Part shown: in pieces, positions 1-14,027 of the stretch
How positions within the stretch are numbered: the stretch's first letter is position 1
How the letters are laid out: the number at the start of each line of letters is the position of its first letter
NCBI GenBank assembly: GCA_905182995.1
Contig: CAJJDP010000026.1
Span: forward strand, 457,804 to 521,803
Direction: 5' to 3'
DNA length: 64,000 nt
From: Paramecium octaurelia
Taxonomy: Eukaryota > Ciliophora > Oligohymenophorea > Peniculida > Parameciidae
The notes under the pieces: generated by a model
The model's input: only the letters and a program-made list of their open reading frames with translations
Told to the model about the DNA's origin: nothing
Databases searched by the model: none
Made by a program: the position numbers and the translations under genes

Positions 1-3000
1 TTATCTGATAGTTGTATATAAGCGCAATTGATAGATCTAATAACTATGGTTTTTAATTGAATGGGATAAGAAATGTAAAATTGAGCTATTCATAATTATT
101 AACTTATCTCATTAAGTAACCCTAATTAAATTCCAAATCTAAAACAGGGAAATCATCTTCAAGAAAGACTATAATTTATGTAAATTTGTAAATTTAGTCA
201 AATTTGGTTACTATGACTTACCATTCCTACACAGTTAAAGAAGAAATTGAATTCTTTTTAATAAACTAAAATGTATCTGTGACATTGGCATTAATTATTT
301 ATTTTTATTAATTTATGCAAGTACTATTTAAAGTTAAATCCTTACAGCCTACTTGAACATACAAATCTGGATCAGTATTCCATTCAAATACTGTGTCTAA
401 ATCTCTGCATAGTATCTATAAATTGAGATCCTTTCTAATACTCTGAATTCCTTTGTTATTAAATTTGCAGATTAATCCAGCATATGGGATGTAAATACTC
501 AAATTTTATTATTGAACCTTATTAATATTTAAATTCGTTGCTGTTACTTAGAATGTATATGTTGTATTAGGACTTAATGTATATTTTAGGATGTTAGCTT
601 GAATTTTTTCAAATGCATTAGATTATATTGATTTATTTAGTTGAGATGAGAAGGACCTTTTAGGATATCTATCAATTTCGCTAATTTCAATTAAATATTT
701 TGAACTATCAGTTTAATTTGATTAATATAAAGTGCTAGCAGATAACCCTACAATAATTGTCTCATATACGAAATATTAAGGTTTTACAGTTATATCAATG
801 TATGGAAGGCTTCCTGAATGAGTTTATATAGTAAATTCTGATTATGAATGAATACTGATGAAATTTTGATATTGGATTTTAAATTTAAGGATAGCATCGG
901 CTGGTAATGTAAGTTTAGGTATGAGCAAATTCTATTCCTAAAGTAAGTTGATTTAAGTAATGAAATCATTCAAGGCTTCTGCATTTTAACTGGTTTCCGC
1001 TTAAAAAGTCCAAATAATATTAGTTAATTTTCTAAATCCATGGTTTTTTATTGATTTCAAGTAAACAGAGTTTTCTGTATAAGGATTTAGTTTATATAGA
1101 GGTACATTATATTCAATTTATGGAGCAAAAGGGCTTAATGGCAATTATAATGTTGGAAAAATAAACTTGTTTAAAGTAGTTTCACAATTAAAATGGGATA
1201 AAGTATTACTTAGAAATAATAACTCATCACCTACATTTATTTTTGAGTTTTCTCCTAATGATATTAATAATTGTTGATTATCATCTGGATTAAGAAAACA
1301 GTTGCAATTTAAACCAAAGCTTGAAACAGATTCTAATTCAAATAACTACAAACATTTATTTAATTCAAATTATGAGTTAAATGCCTTTGAATTTAAAGGG
1401 AAATCAAAATGAATAATAATTTTACTAATATCATCTGATAAATATGCTTTAATAACTGCAACCTAACAAGCTATAAACATATTGAATTAACTTACTTGAA
1501 CACCAAGGAGTACTAACATACCAAATTGAATTCGGTGGAGGCACGCAATCCATATCATCATTTATTATTCTATTGGCATTACAAGATAAACATCCAATTT
1601 TATTACATTCCAAACAGGAACTATCACATAATTAACAATCTTCATTTAATTGATCATCAAAATAGCCTGGTTAACAAATGCATTAAGGTTCTTGAATTCT
1701 ATTTCCTTTACATTTGTTACAATTCTATGAAGAATTATTACAAGTAGCGCATTAAAATGCACATTCTAATTAAATTGATAAGAATTAATACAATCGCAAA
1801 ATATGGATCCATTTTCAAAATATCCATCGCTACATTTACAATCATTTCCAGATCTTCCTGGTTTACAAGTCAAACAGTTTTATGGTTAAGTCGCACAAGT
1901 GCTACATTAATAAGTACACACTTATTTTTAAGAATAATAAATACTTTAACAAGTCAATTATATATCTTCATAATAACCATCAATACAATGACATTTTGGA
2001 GGATTACTTCGTATTGAATTTGAACAAACTTAACAGTTATTTGGATCATTTAGACAACTTTTACATCTAACATTGCATTTTTAGCATTATAATTAAGTTC
2101 CATCATCGTAATAGCCTTCTTTACAATTACAAAAATCAGATAAAGATTTTCTATTTGAATTTAATTCAAACTTACAACTTAAACATTAATCACTTACATT
2201 TATACAAGTTTAACATTTATAATGACATTCTTTAAATAAATTATATATTTACTTTAACAAATTTAATTTTGATCCTGATAAAATCCAATTATGCACGGAC
2301 ATTTGTGAATAAATGATTAATCTATTCTTTTCGAATTGATATCGCAACTTGTACAATAATCAGGTGACCCTTAACATGTAAGACATTCATTTGAACATTC
2401 TAAATTATTAATTAATATAGATTACTTTAACAGATATCTGAATTAGATTCAAAATATCCAGATTTACATAAACATTAATCTATTGATTAATATCTATTTT
2501 GTTCAATTTCGTAACAAGATAAACAAGTTGAAGCAGATGATTCACATGTTTTACATTTACCATTACATTTTTAACATATTTCAATTCCTGCATCATAATA
2601 TCCTTATATACATAAACATTAATTATTAGTTAATATTCTATTCGATAAATTCATACAACTTAAACAATTAGTATCAATATTAATACAGGTTTCACAAGAT
2701 AAATGACATTCTTAAAGTAGTTAATAAATTAAATACATTAACAATTTGCTTAGTTTATTTCATAATAGCCATCATTGCATATGCATTTCTTTTAATCTTA
2801 ATCTAAATGTCTTGTTGTTAATTTACATGATATACATTCATTCTAATTTTGACAATCCAAACAAGTAAAATTACATTCTAAATAATTATATAATTATATT
2901 ACATTAACATGAACTAGTTAAAGAATCAAAATAATAGGATTACGAACATAAACATTGATTATTTATCAAAGACATATTAAGAGTTGTATCACATGTTAAA

Positions 3001-6000
3001 CAAATATTATATTATTATGAACAAGTTAAACAAGATTTTGAACATTATTCACATGCATAAGTTATTTAATTTTCATAGTATCCTTATATACATTCACATG
3101 TATTTCCAGATTTAAATATTCTAAAATTATCAATTGAACAAGTTAGACAATATTAATCTGAATAAGCACATGTTAAACATGTTTTATTACATAATTTACA
3201 TTATTTATCTTAAATTGATTCATACATGCCATCAACACAAATACAATTATTGCTATTTAATTTTCGAAACTATACACAAGATGTACAGTAATTCAATTAT
3301 TATGAACATGTTTTACAACTTTGATCACATTATTAACAAATTCCATTAAGTTCAAGATAACCAGTTTAACAATCACAAGTTTTAGTAATATCATTAAGTT
3401 CTCTAAATTAATCAGAATCACATTAAGTGCAATTATTAGGTGTAAATTCACATGCAGAACAAATAGAATTACATTTTAAACAAAGTTGTTATCCAATATC
3501 ATAATATCCTTATTAACATTTACAATTAGTTTCTAATTTTCTTGTTTATGGACATGATAAACATTAATAAGATTGATTAATACAAGTTAAACATTGAACA
3601 TCACACTTTTAACACTTAATTGATTAACCGTTGTCAAAATATCCAAATAAACATTTACAAGTGTTATTATAAAATACTCTATTTGAAATGTTAGAATCAA
3701 CACATTAAATACATGAATTAGAATCTCCAGAATTACAATTTAAACAGGAATAATGACATTTTTAACAGATTTCAACTCCACTATTATAGTAACCAACGTT
3801 GCAATCACAAGAAAATAGTTGATCATTGTAAATTCTATTTGATTCAAATGAGCATAATTCACATTTTGTATCAATGTCATTACATCTAAGGCATGAGTAA
3901 TGGCATTCTAATTAATCATATTTAAAATATATACATTAGCAAACTTCATGTTATCCATCATCGTAATACTTTTAAATGCATTTGCATGTTTTGAAATCCG
4001 AAACTAATTATCTTAAACTGTTATCTTAACAAGAAGTACAATATTCAGATTATTTTGAGCATCCTTTACATTTGTAACTGCATTCTATTGATAACAATTG
4101 ATAAATACTTTAACAAACAGGCAATCCTGCATCATAATATCCTTCTTTACAAACACAAGTATTACCTACTTAATACCTATTATCTGTGTCAATACAAGAT
4201 ATACAATCTGTTTCTTCTACTCCTCCACAAGTTGCACAAGAATAATGGCACTCTAACATTTATATGAAGATATACTTTAGCATTTAACCAAACCATTAAA
4301 TCCAAATGTACTTATTGAAGCCCCTTAAAACTTAGAAGCACATAAACATTTATTTCCAACTAGATATCTATCATCAGAGCATGATGTACAATTTTCAAAA
4401 TTGCCAACACATTCGTAACAGAGGGCACTACAAACTAAATTTGGGTTTAATAATTACTCGTGCATTCCTAAACTTCCATTTCAAAATAATGTGGTTAGCA
4501 TTTACATTATTAAAGCTTAATTTCTCTATATGATAATGGATCACATGAGAGACATGAGCTTTCTGTTTAGGCATTACAAGTTTTGCATTTGAAATGGCAT
4601 TCTCTAATATATTTTTATGTTACTTTAACATGTAATCACATTTACTTAATCATAATACTCTCCTGGACAAGGGCAACCCAAAGTGGAATCAAAAGTACGC
4701 AATGAATTTAAAGGACAACTCAAACATTTTTCAGCTTAATCTTAACAAGTTTCGCATTTATATGAGCATTCTATTATACAAATATCTTCATAATTACTTT
4801 AGCATTTAGATGTTCCTGGTTCATCATAATATCCATCTATGCATTTGCAAGTATTTCCTTTTAACACTCTAAGATGAAAATCAATTGAACAATTTACACA
4901 ACCTTCAGCTGTATTATCAAAGCATTAAAAACAAGAATAGTGACATTCTTATAATGTTTAATATCGATTTACTTGCACATTCTAATTATCCAACATCAAA
5001 ATATCCTGGTGGACATAGACATTATGATAAATCAAATTCTCTATATGTTGGATCACAAGTTAGGCAGTTAGCTGAAAGAGGACCATAGCAGGTTAGACAG
5101 GAACTATCACATTATAGACAGGTTGGTGATAATCCATCATCAAAGTAGTTTGAAAATTCACAAACACATTGAAATTAAGTGGCTAATGGATCACTAGGCT
5201 TTCTAGTTGCAGGACATTCTACACATGCATTTTCTTCGATGGTATTGGCACATCTTAAACATGAATAATGACATTCTAGGATTAATATTTATTAATACTT
5301 TAACATTCTATGTTTTCTGTTTGATCATCAAAATATGATGTTTTACATTAGCATTCTCCTGAAGCTGTTAAATATCTATTTGAGCTTTCTAAACATGAGG
5401 TGCAATGAGTGGGACCAAAATCATTACATACTCCACAAGTATAATCACAGACTAAATATAATTTATAAAAATACTAAGACAAATATCTGAAGTGCCATCA
5501 AAATCACCATAATTTTCTTTGCANATTCTATTGATAACAATCGATAAATACTTTAACAAACAGGCAATCCTGCATCATAATATCCTTCTTTACAGACACA
5601 AGTATTACCTACTTAGTACCTATTATCTGTGTCAATACAAGTTATGCAATCCTTTTCCTCTACTCCTCCACATGTTGCACAAGAATAGTGGCACTCTAAC
5701 ATTTATATGAAGATATACTTTAGCATTTGACCATACCATTAAATTCAAATGTACTTATTGAAGCTCCTTAAAACTTAGAAGCACATAAACATTTATTTCC
5801 AACTAGATATCTATCATCAGAGCATGATGTACAATTTTCAAAATTGCCAACACATTCGTAACAGAGGGCACTACAAACTAAATTTGGGTTTAATAATTAC
5901 TCGTGCATTCCTAAACTTCCATTTCAAAATAATGTGGTTAGCATTTACATTATTAAAGCTTAATTTCTCTATATGATAATGGATCACATGAGAGACATGA

Positions 6001-9000
6001 GCTTTCTGTTTAGGCATTACAAGTTTTGCATTTGAAATGGCATTCTCTAATATATTTTTATGTTACTTTAACATGTAATCACATTTACTTAATCATAATA
6101 CTCTCCTGGACAAGGGCAACCCAAAGTGGAATCAAAAGTACGCAATGAATTTAAAGGACAACTCAAACATTTTTCAGCTTAATCTTAACAAGTTTCGCAT
6201 TTATATGAGCATTCTATTATACAAATATCTTCATAATTACTTTAGCATTTAGATGTTCCTGGTTCATCATAATATCCATCTATGCATTTGCAAGTATTTC
6301 CTTTTAACACTCTAAGATGAAAATCAATTGAACAATTTACACAACCTTCAGCTGTATTATCAAAGCATTAAAAACAAGAATAGTGACATTCTTATAATGT
6401 TTAATATCGATTTACTTGCACATTCTAATTATCCAACATCAAAATATCCTGGTGGACATAGACATTATGATAAATCAAATTCTCTATATGTTGGATCACA
6501 AGTTAGGCAGTTAGCTGAAAGAGGACCATAGCAGGTTAGACAGGAACTATCACATTATAGACAGGTTGGTGATAATCCATCATCAAAGTAGTTTGAAAAT
6601 TCACAAACACATTGAAATTAAGTGGCTAATGGATCACTAGGCTTTCTAGTTGCAGGACATTCTACACATGCATTTTCTTCGATGGTATTGGCACATCTTA
6701 AACATGAATAATGACATTCTAGGATTAATATTTATTAATACTTTAACATTCTATGTTTTCTGTTTGATCATCAAAATATGATGTTTTACATTAGCATTCT
6801 CCTGAAGCTGTTAAATATCTATTTGAGCTTTCTAAACATGAGGTGCAATGAGTGGGACCAAAATCATTACATACTCCACAAGTATAATCACAGACTAAAT
6901 ATAATTTATAAAAATACTAAGACAAATATCTGAAGTGCCATCAAAATCACCATAATTTTCTTTGCAATCACAATTGAGATTATCTGAAAGAACTCTATTT
7001 TATCCAGGAATGCAAGTTAGACAATATTAATTTGAAGTTTCATCAGCTGCTTAGAAACATGATTTACATCTTGGATGGCATTCTTAATAGAAAATTATAA
7101 ATACTTCCACATTTAGCATTTTTGACTTCATAATCAGCATAACCTGGTTTACAAGGACAAGAATTACCAACCTGAATTCTATTTGAAGTGATTTCATCTG
7201 GACATAAGGTACAATCATTACTTGTTGGACCAGAACAATTTACACATGATGTATCGCATACTTAATTATTATTCAGTATATTTACCAATACATGTCACAC
7301 TTCCATCTCCAGGTTCACATGAACCAGGTTTGCAAATGCATTATTGATCAACTAATATTCTATTTGTTTCAGGTGCACATGAGGTACATGAAAAAAAATT
7401 GCCTGATTCACAATCTGAACAATAACCCTCAGAACACTTTACACACTCATCAATTTTAAGACCATAATTCGGCTTACATATGCAAATATCATTAGAAAGT
7501 ATTTTATTATTAAAGCCATCACAAGTAATACAAATATCTGGATTTTTATCCGAACATGTATAACAATTAGGATTGCAACTCATTTGTTTGCATGAGCCAT
7601 CAGATTGCAAACCAAACCACGGATAACAGGAGACACAATTAATCCCTTAAAGATCTAAAAGGAAGCAGGCTTCTTTCTTAAATGCGGTCCCTAAAGATAT
7701 ATTTTTATTAATTATTACATATGCATGTTTAGCTAGTAGTATCATAAATAAATCCTGGATCGCATATTGTGCATCGTATATTATACACATACTCTCCACT
7801 AGATGATATTGTTTGACTCATCAATTATTATCTTATACTAAGACAATTCAATAATCGATAGCAAGAGTACATATTAGGATCGGTGCTGCTCACTAATTGT
7901 CGAATATAATTAGGATCACAGGTATCACACTTCTATTTAAACATATCCTGAGTATCTTAAGTACAAGCTAAACAACCAGTCGGACATTCTATAAACTATT
8001 ATTGAAAATATACAAACACAACGGTCTCCTCTGAGCGTAGTGCCCTGCCTGCAAATAGTACTATTCTGAAATGTTAAAGAAACTATAGAGCAACTTGTAA
8101 ATCCTAAACAATCTATAAAAGTTAAAACTATGATATACCTAGTGAACATGTTCTATCGTTAGAATCTATGTTATCCATTCCGAGAACGCATTTAGTACAA
8201 GTTTAACTACCTTCATCACATTCCAAACAATTTCCGAAGCATGCTTAAATAAATATGATTTATACGTCGGAGTGGATTTGTATAACGTTAATCAAAATAC
8301 CGAAGAACATTTTTACAATCTAGTCCAAAGTAAGGAGGCTTGCAAAATTGGCAACTATAAACGCCTTATTAATAGGCAGTTATCAAGCATCGACTATTTT
8401 TTTCATCTGTCAATGCTAATCTAATACTAACAGATACATACATTTGCAATAATATTTGTAATTTCCATCTGATAGCATCTCCATCACTAACTGATCACCG
8501 TCAACAAATCCACAATGAAGTGTAGTATTATCCCTTGTTGGAGTCCCAGCTCCCCAGGGTTGGAATCTGGGATGGCATAAATGTTGAGTCCCATTCAATT
8601 CCGTTTTTACAACTACATCTGCCACATCCTTACAAATGACAGCATAAGCTAAAATTACACCTTTAAAATTACAGACGCACTAGTATGGATGCAGACTAGC
8701 CTTTTAAACATGCAAATCTGGGCATTTTTCAGATTAATATCCATAAATATTAGAGTACTCACGGTAGTATNCAATCTGAACAATAACCCTCAGAACACTT
8801 TACACACTCATCAATTTTAAGACCATAATTCGGCTTACATATGCAAATATCATTAGAAAGTATTTTATTATTAAAGCCATCACAAGTAATACAAATATCT
8901 GGATTTTTATCCGAACATGTATAACAATTAGGATTGCAACTCATTTGTTTGCATGAGCCATCAGATTGCAAACCAAACCACGGATAACAGGAGACACAAT

Positions 9001-10187
9001 TAATCCCTTAAAGATCTAAAAGGAAGCAGGCTTCTTTCTTAAATGCGGTCCCTAAAGATATATTTTTATTAATTATTACATATGCATGTTTAGCTAGTAG
9101 TATCATAAATAAATCCTGGATCGCATATTGTGCATCGTATATTATACACATACTCTCCACTAGATGATATTGTTTGACTCATCAATTATTATCTTATACT
9201 AAGACAATTCAATAATCGATAGCAAGAGTACATATTAGGATCGGTGCTGCTCACTAATTGTCGAATATAATTAGGATCACAGGTATCACACTTCTATTTA
9301 AACATATCCTGAGTATCTTAAGTACAAGCTAAACAACCAGTCGGACATTCTATAAACTATTATTGAAAATATACAAACACAACGGTCTCCTCTGAGCGTA
9401 GTGCCCTGCCTGCAAATAGTACTATTCTGAAATGTTAAAGAAACTATAGAGCAACTTGTAAATCCTAAACAATCTATAAAAGTTAAAACTATGATATACC
9501 TAGTGAACATGTTCTATCGTTAGAATCTATGTTATCCATTCCGAGAACGCATTTAGTACAAGTTTAACTACCTTCATCACATTCCAAACAATTTCCGAAG
9601 CATGCTTAAATAAATATGATTTATACGTCGGAGTGGATTTGTATAACGTTAATCAAAATACCGAAGAACATTTTTACAATCTAGTCCAAAGTAAGGAGGC
9701 TTGCAAAATTGGCAACTATAAACGCCTTATTAATAGGCAGTTATCAAGCATCGACTATTTTTTTCATCTGTCAATGCTAATCTAATACTAACAGATACAT
9801 ACATTTGCAATAATATTTGTAATTTCCATCTGATAGCATCTCCATCACTAACTGATCACCGTCAACAAATCCACAATGAAGTGTAGTATTATCCCTTGTT
9901 GGAGTCCCAGCTCCCCAGGGTTGGAATCTGGGATGGCATAAATGTTGAGTCCCATTCAATTCCGTTTTTACAACTACATCTGCCACATCCTTACAAATGA
10001 CAGCATAAGCTAAAATTACACCTTTAAAATTACAGACGCACTAGTATGGATGCAGACTAGCCTTTTAAACATGCAAATCTGGGCATTTTTCAGATTAATA
10101 TCCATAAATATTAGAGTACTCACGGTAGTATTCTCTCCACCCAAAGACTCCCATGATGATCGATACAAAATTCAATGAAAGAATCAT
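1..10187 (-). CDS. Giant cysteine-rich (furin/GFR-like repeat) surface protein, 3' end outside window
   Basis: I read the minus strand with TAA/TAG as Gln. The start at 10187 gives a hydrophobic signal-like N-terminus (MILSLNFVSIIMGVFG). A non-repeated N-terminal ectodomain follows to about 7620, then from about 7620 down to 1500 a long array of Cys-rich units of the type CxxxCxTCxxxxxxxCxxC...CxCxxxYG. The last 1.5 kb is non-repeated and runs off the window. The order matches the complete relative at 53479-63372, including a shared CHP...GKY-type N-terminal block, so the missing part should hold a REJ-like region and membrane segments. Introns of about 23-26 nt sit at one recurrent position before a Cys codon. 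The function is unknown; cell-surface adhesion or sensing is a guess. Two single-N joins (5524, 8771) duplicate 1.4 kb each, so the true gene is about 2.8 kb shorter than drawn. Confidence 0.75.
4082..5523. repeat. Direct copy 1 of a 1442-bp segment (contig-end overlap)
   Basis: This segment matches 5525-6966 and ends at the single N at 5524. About 14 substitutions lie in the first 240 bp and none were noticed in the remaining 1.2 kb. It encodes Cys-rich repeat units on the minus strand. An unmerged contig overlap is the simplest reading; a real tandem duplication is the alternative. Confidence 0.8.
5525..6966. repeat. Direct copy 2 of the 1442-bp segment
   Basis: This is the partner of 4082-5523, starting right after the N at 5524 and the same length. 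Beyond 6966 the sequence continues into new Cys-rich units, as expected if this contig simply overlaps the end of the previous one. Confidence 0.8.
7411..8770. repeat. Direct copy 1 of a 1360-bp segment (contig-end overlap)
   Basis: I see no difference from 8772-10131. It ends at the N at 8771 and carries part of the N-terminal ectodomain of the minus-strand giant gene, but not its start codon. That ectodomain is therefore drawn twice, and only the outer copy reaches the ATG at 10187. Confidence 0.85.
8772..10131. repeat. Direct copy 2 of the 1360-bp segment
   Basis: This is the partner of 7411-8770 and begins immediately after the N. It continues without a break to the start codon at 10187, so it is the copy to keep when modelling the gene. 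Confidence 0.85.
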
Positions 10188-11916
10188 TTCTTATTTATTA
10201 ATATGATTTTAAAAATTCAAACTTTCCTAATCTATTTAAAGCCTAATATTAAATTAAGTGTGTTGTTTAGTCTAGAATTTTCAGAATATAATAATTATTT
10301 TCTCAATCATTCTTTATTCGTTTGAATGCAGTATTTCGTAGTTCATTAATCCGCTATTCAAAAGTAGTCGCTTAGTTTCCTTAAAATTTCAGTATTAGAA
10401 TTGCTAGTGAATGGAAAACTAGTTAACTTATTAACTAATTAAAGTTTTCATCATCATTAATTCAAGAGCGCATAAATTAAGATAAATTTGTTCAACAATT
10501 TATAAGAAAATCTTATATTCTTAAAAATAGTATAAATATATATTATAATAATTAATATATAATGATTTGATTTTTAATAAAATAATGTGGCCTGAATATG
10601 GTTTATACTTATTCCTTTATCAACATTAAAACACCAATTATCTGGTTGTTTAAATCTATGATGGACAATTCAATTAATTATTAATTATTTGATAAATATA
10701 ATTATTATAATAATTATTATTAAAATTGAACTTTTAATTGATTTCTGTTATCATTTCTAAACTTTAAGAATTTTTATATTCTCTATATATATTTATGAAT
10801 TTTAGTTAAGTCCTCATCGCTAATGAATATATAGGGCATAACATACAAAATTGTTTGTATGAGCAATTCCATTACGAAAATATTTGAAAAGTGCTTATTA
10901 TATAAGAAAATTGCAGCAACATTTTTACTTTAAAATTCCTTTTAATTTTTGCAAAAAATCGTATATATTCATTAAAACCATATTTTTTCTAATTAACTTT
11001 TTTTTATTTTTCCATCTGAATGCTTGTAAATAATCTCAAATGAATGATCTTAATTAGAGCTAAATTGATACTTAATTAATTGTTGTTAATTTAAGTTACT
11101 TGTTAAAAATTTAAATATCAAAATGCAGGGGTATCAATATTAGGATATTGATAGTAACAACTAATAACGAGAGCTAATCATTAATAATACTAATTTCAAT
11201 ATTATATTTGTATTATATTTTAAATATTTATTTAAAGTGTCAAATCTATTATGTATATATATTTTAAATTCAATTTTATTAAAGTTATTTTAAAATTAAT
11301 TATATACAAATGTGGTCTTTTGAAATATTTTATACTCCAACTCCATTTATGACTTTTTTTCTGATTTAACCGAAAACAAAATTCTAAAACATACCTAATT
11401 GGGTTTTTTTAATGCAGGAATATCTAAAGTTAGAAATATTAATCTTTGAAAACCCTCCTAATTAACTGAGAAAATTTTCAAATTGTTAATTTTATGCCTC
11501 ATTTAAGTTCTCTCTAAATCTTAATTCAGGGTAATTAGCTTTAAGTATATAACAAGGAAATATAATTCTAATGACCTAATAAATTATTATTATATCATTA
11601 ATCGTACTTAACTCCTCATTATTCAGGTTATTGACAGATCAATTATTTAATAATCTTAAGTTTATTGCAAATATTGTTTTGGTTAAAATGAATAGAGAAT
11701 AGACAAATATTTATAAAATATAACAATATAAATTTATATGATAATTTTTATTTTAAATTATTCATATTGATAAAGACACACTTTTGTTATTCTTTACAAA
11801 TATTGTAAATAAGAAGTGAAGATAAAAACATATCAATGTAATAATAAACTCTCTTGCGTGGTTTCAGTTTAAATATTGTTTATTTCTTAATACAAAAAAA
11901 ATATTAATTTTTTATA
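10188..11916. other. Gene-free AT-rich segment, 1.7 kb
   Basis: I see no convincing open frame under the ciliate code on either strand, no RNA gene and no clear repeat. It separates the starts of two divergent genes (10187 minus, 11917 plus). It is unusually long for this window, where most spacers are 15-220 bp. Confidence 0.6.
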
Positions 11917-12610
11917 ATGAAGAGTGTGACTCCAATAAATTCATCCAATACTATTGATGTAGTTGAGAATACAATATCTCCTCAGAAAGGGAATAGATTG
12001 AGTAACAGGGAAAAGAGAAGCATCAGCCACAAAATCAAAGATCTTACATATGATAATTAATTGTTTGATAAAGTGGACAATAAAATTCGAGCGTATTTGG
12101 AGAAGAATTAAGTAAACTATGAGAAAACACTTGTAAAATTGTATAAATTGGATTCTTTGAAGAGTGAAAAAGCGAAACGAATGTTGGGGGAACTTAATCA
12201 GACAAGAAGAAAATAACAATTAAGTGCAGTTCAATAAACAAAATCGATGTATTTAATATTTTAAACAATAAAGTGAAAGAAACAATAGTTTGCCATCCTC
12301 AAAATAGATGCAAATGGACCTTAAATAAATATAATAAGAACTAAAAAAGATTAATCCTGAAATAGAACATTAAATACTAATGAATATCTCAACATTTAAA
12401 TTTAATCAATCAAATTGTGCTCGTCTTGAGGAGGAGGAGTGGGAACGAGTTGCATTATACTACCCTTATAAGATTAGACCGAAAATGACTAATTTTGAAT
12501 AAGAATTGGATCGTTTAAACAGTTACTATTCTAGAAATGAAAATTCATTAAATTAACTAATGTAAATATAAAAAGATCTTCTCCACTATAAATTGCTTTA
12601 ATAGTAGTGA
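11917..12610 (+). CDS. Unrecognised charged coiled-coil protein, about 222 aa
   Basis: The open frame uses TAA/TAG as Gln and starts MKSVTPINSSNTIDVVE. One intron of about 25 nt near 12250 restores the frame; an alternative acceptor would make it 40 nt, also in frame, but too long for this genome. The middle and C-terminus are rich in Lys, Glu and Gln and look helical (LNSYYSRNENSLNQLMQIQK). There is a short acidic run (LEEEEWERVALYYPYK) near residue 150. I recognise no domain. The TGA stop is at 12608. It converges on the next gene, whose stop is at 12769. Confidence 0.6.
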
Positions 12611-12768
12611 CATATCATAAAATATACTTTGAATTATATCAATTATTTTATTATTTCTAACTTTTTTTCATTAATTTTTAGACAATTGAAGAGTGATAGA
12701 AACGATCAGCAAAGTCCTCACTCTGATTTGAAATTGTAGATTATTTATTGTAGTGTGGTTAATACCCA

Positions 12769-13878
12769 TCAAAGCTTTTGATGTGATTTGTTCTTTGACT
12801 ATAAACCAAATTTTAAGTGGATGCATTATCTTATTGGGGTAAACAAAATTAGGATTTGTGTGTAGTATCTCGAATCAGGGTTTTTGGTTGATTTGGGAAT
12901 GGACCTCTAGAGATAGTGAGATATAGAGTACAATTATTTGGGGATGATAGGATCTTGTTTTTCATATTTTTAAGTGACGAAATTTCGAGTGTAATTGGTT
13001 TCAGCTACGAATGGCAATTTCTTCTCGCTAGAAGCATTAATGGGACCTATGAGACCATGATATTGTTTCTTCCAGTCTCTATAATTGACAACATAAGAGG
13101 AGAGACAAGATATTTCATTTAAGTTAGGTTTATGGTCTGGTTTGAAGTTGCCAATCTTATCGTAACGTTTTGGAATGTAATGTTGCTGTATATAATTCTA
13201 TATTTTTACATTGTAAGTACTAATGTTTTACAGAAATGTGTTTGATTATTTGATTCGATCATAAATCCATCTATTAATTGATGTATTGTCTTTATTTATT
13301 TTATCGCTGAAATCTTCACTATATTAAGTAGTGTATTTCCCTTTGTATCCTAGTTTTTTATCCTTGAGTTGGCGAATTTCCATCTCTTGGATGTAGAGCA
13401 CTAGGAATAAGTGAGTACAATTACTTAGTAGATCAGAGAAATAATTTTGATTTTGAGCAATAACTTCTTCCAAGGGTTAATCCTTAATTTACAGATCCAT
13501 CCATAGTTGATGATCAGGAGGGAATACTTCCAGAACAAGAGCGATAAAATCATTCAGATTGCTTTTAGTTGATTGATCAGAAATTGAGGGTAAATTAATT
13601 GATTTTGTTTATTCGGTTTGATTATGTTGAGTGGAGTCTTCATTCTTTTTGGTTTAATAATATAGTTTTTAAATATCTGGACTTACATGTGATTAGAGGA
13701 GATGATTCTTTAATTTGACAACCTTCCTCCTTTTGGGTTTGGATTGATTAGTAACCGTGATAGAATAAGTCTTATTCGTGTTTTCTGTCACTTGGGATTA
13801 AGAGATTTTGCGAATGTCGGAGGAACGTTAGAAGTCATTCATTTGTAAAATTCTTTAGATTTTATCATCCATAATCAT
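12769..13878 (-). CDS. Possible SAXO-like axonemal microtubule-associated protein, about 369 aa
   Basis: The frame is continuous from ATG 13878 to TGA 12769. The first 80 residues are basic and low in complexity. A helical block follows (FIALVLEVFPPDHQLWMDLQ), then a C-terminal part with short Tyr/Phe-rich motifs such as GYKGKYTTQYSEDF and PFVAETNYTRNFVTQKYEK. These resemble the Mn repeats of SAXO/FAM154 proteins, which lie along ciliary doublet microtubules, but the match is by eye and the spacing is irregular. No intron is needed. It shares a 149-bp divergent spacer with the plus gene at 14028. An unrelated lineage-specific protein is quite possible. Confidence 0.45.
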
Positions 13879-14027
13879 AATTATTAATATGTAACAGAAT
13901 AGCAATTATGAATAGCTTATAAAAAAGAAAATCAACCTCATAAATGATTTCGAAAGCGGCAAGAAATAATACCTGAAAGAGATAACCGAGAGACCAGATA
14001 CTCCGTAATTCTCAGATAGAAAGAGAA

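Noticed and set aside
1-7600. Regular short repeats resembling a CRISPR array
   Set aside because: The periodicity is that of Cys-rich protein units: copies are degenerate, coding and interrupted by introns, with no fixed repeat and unique spacers.
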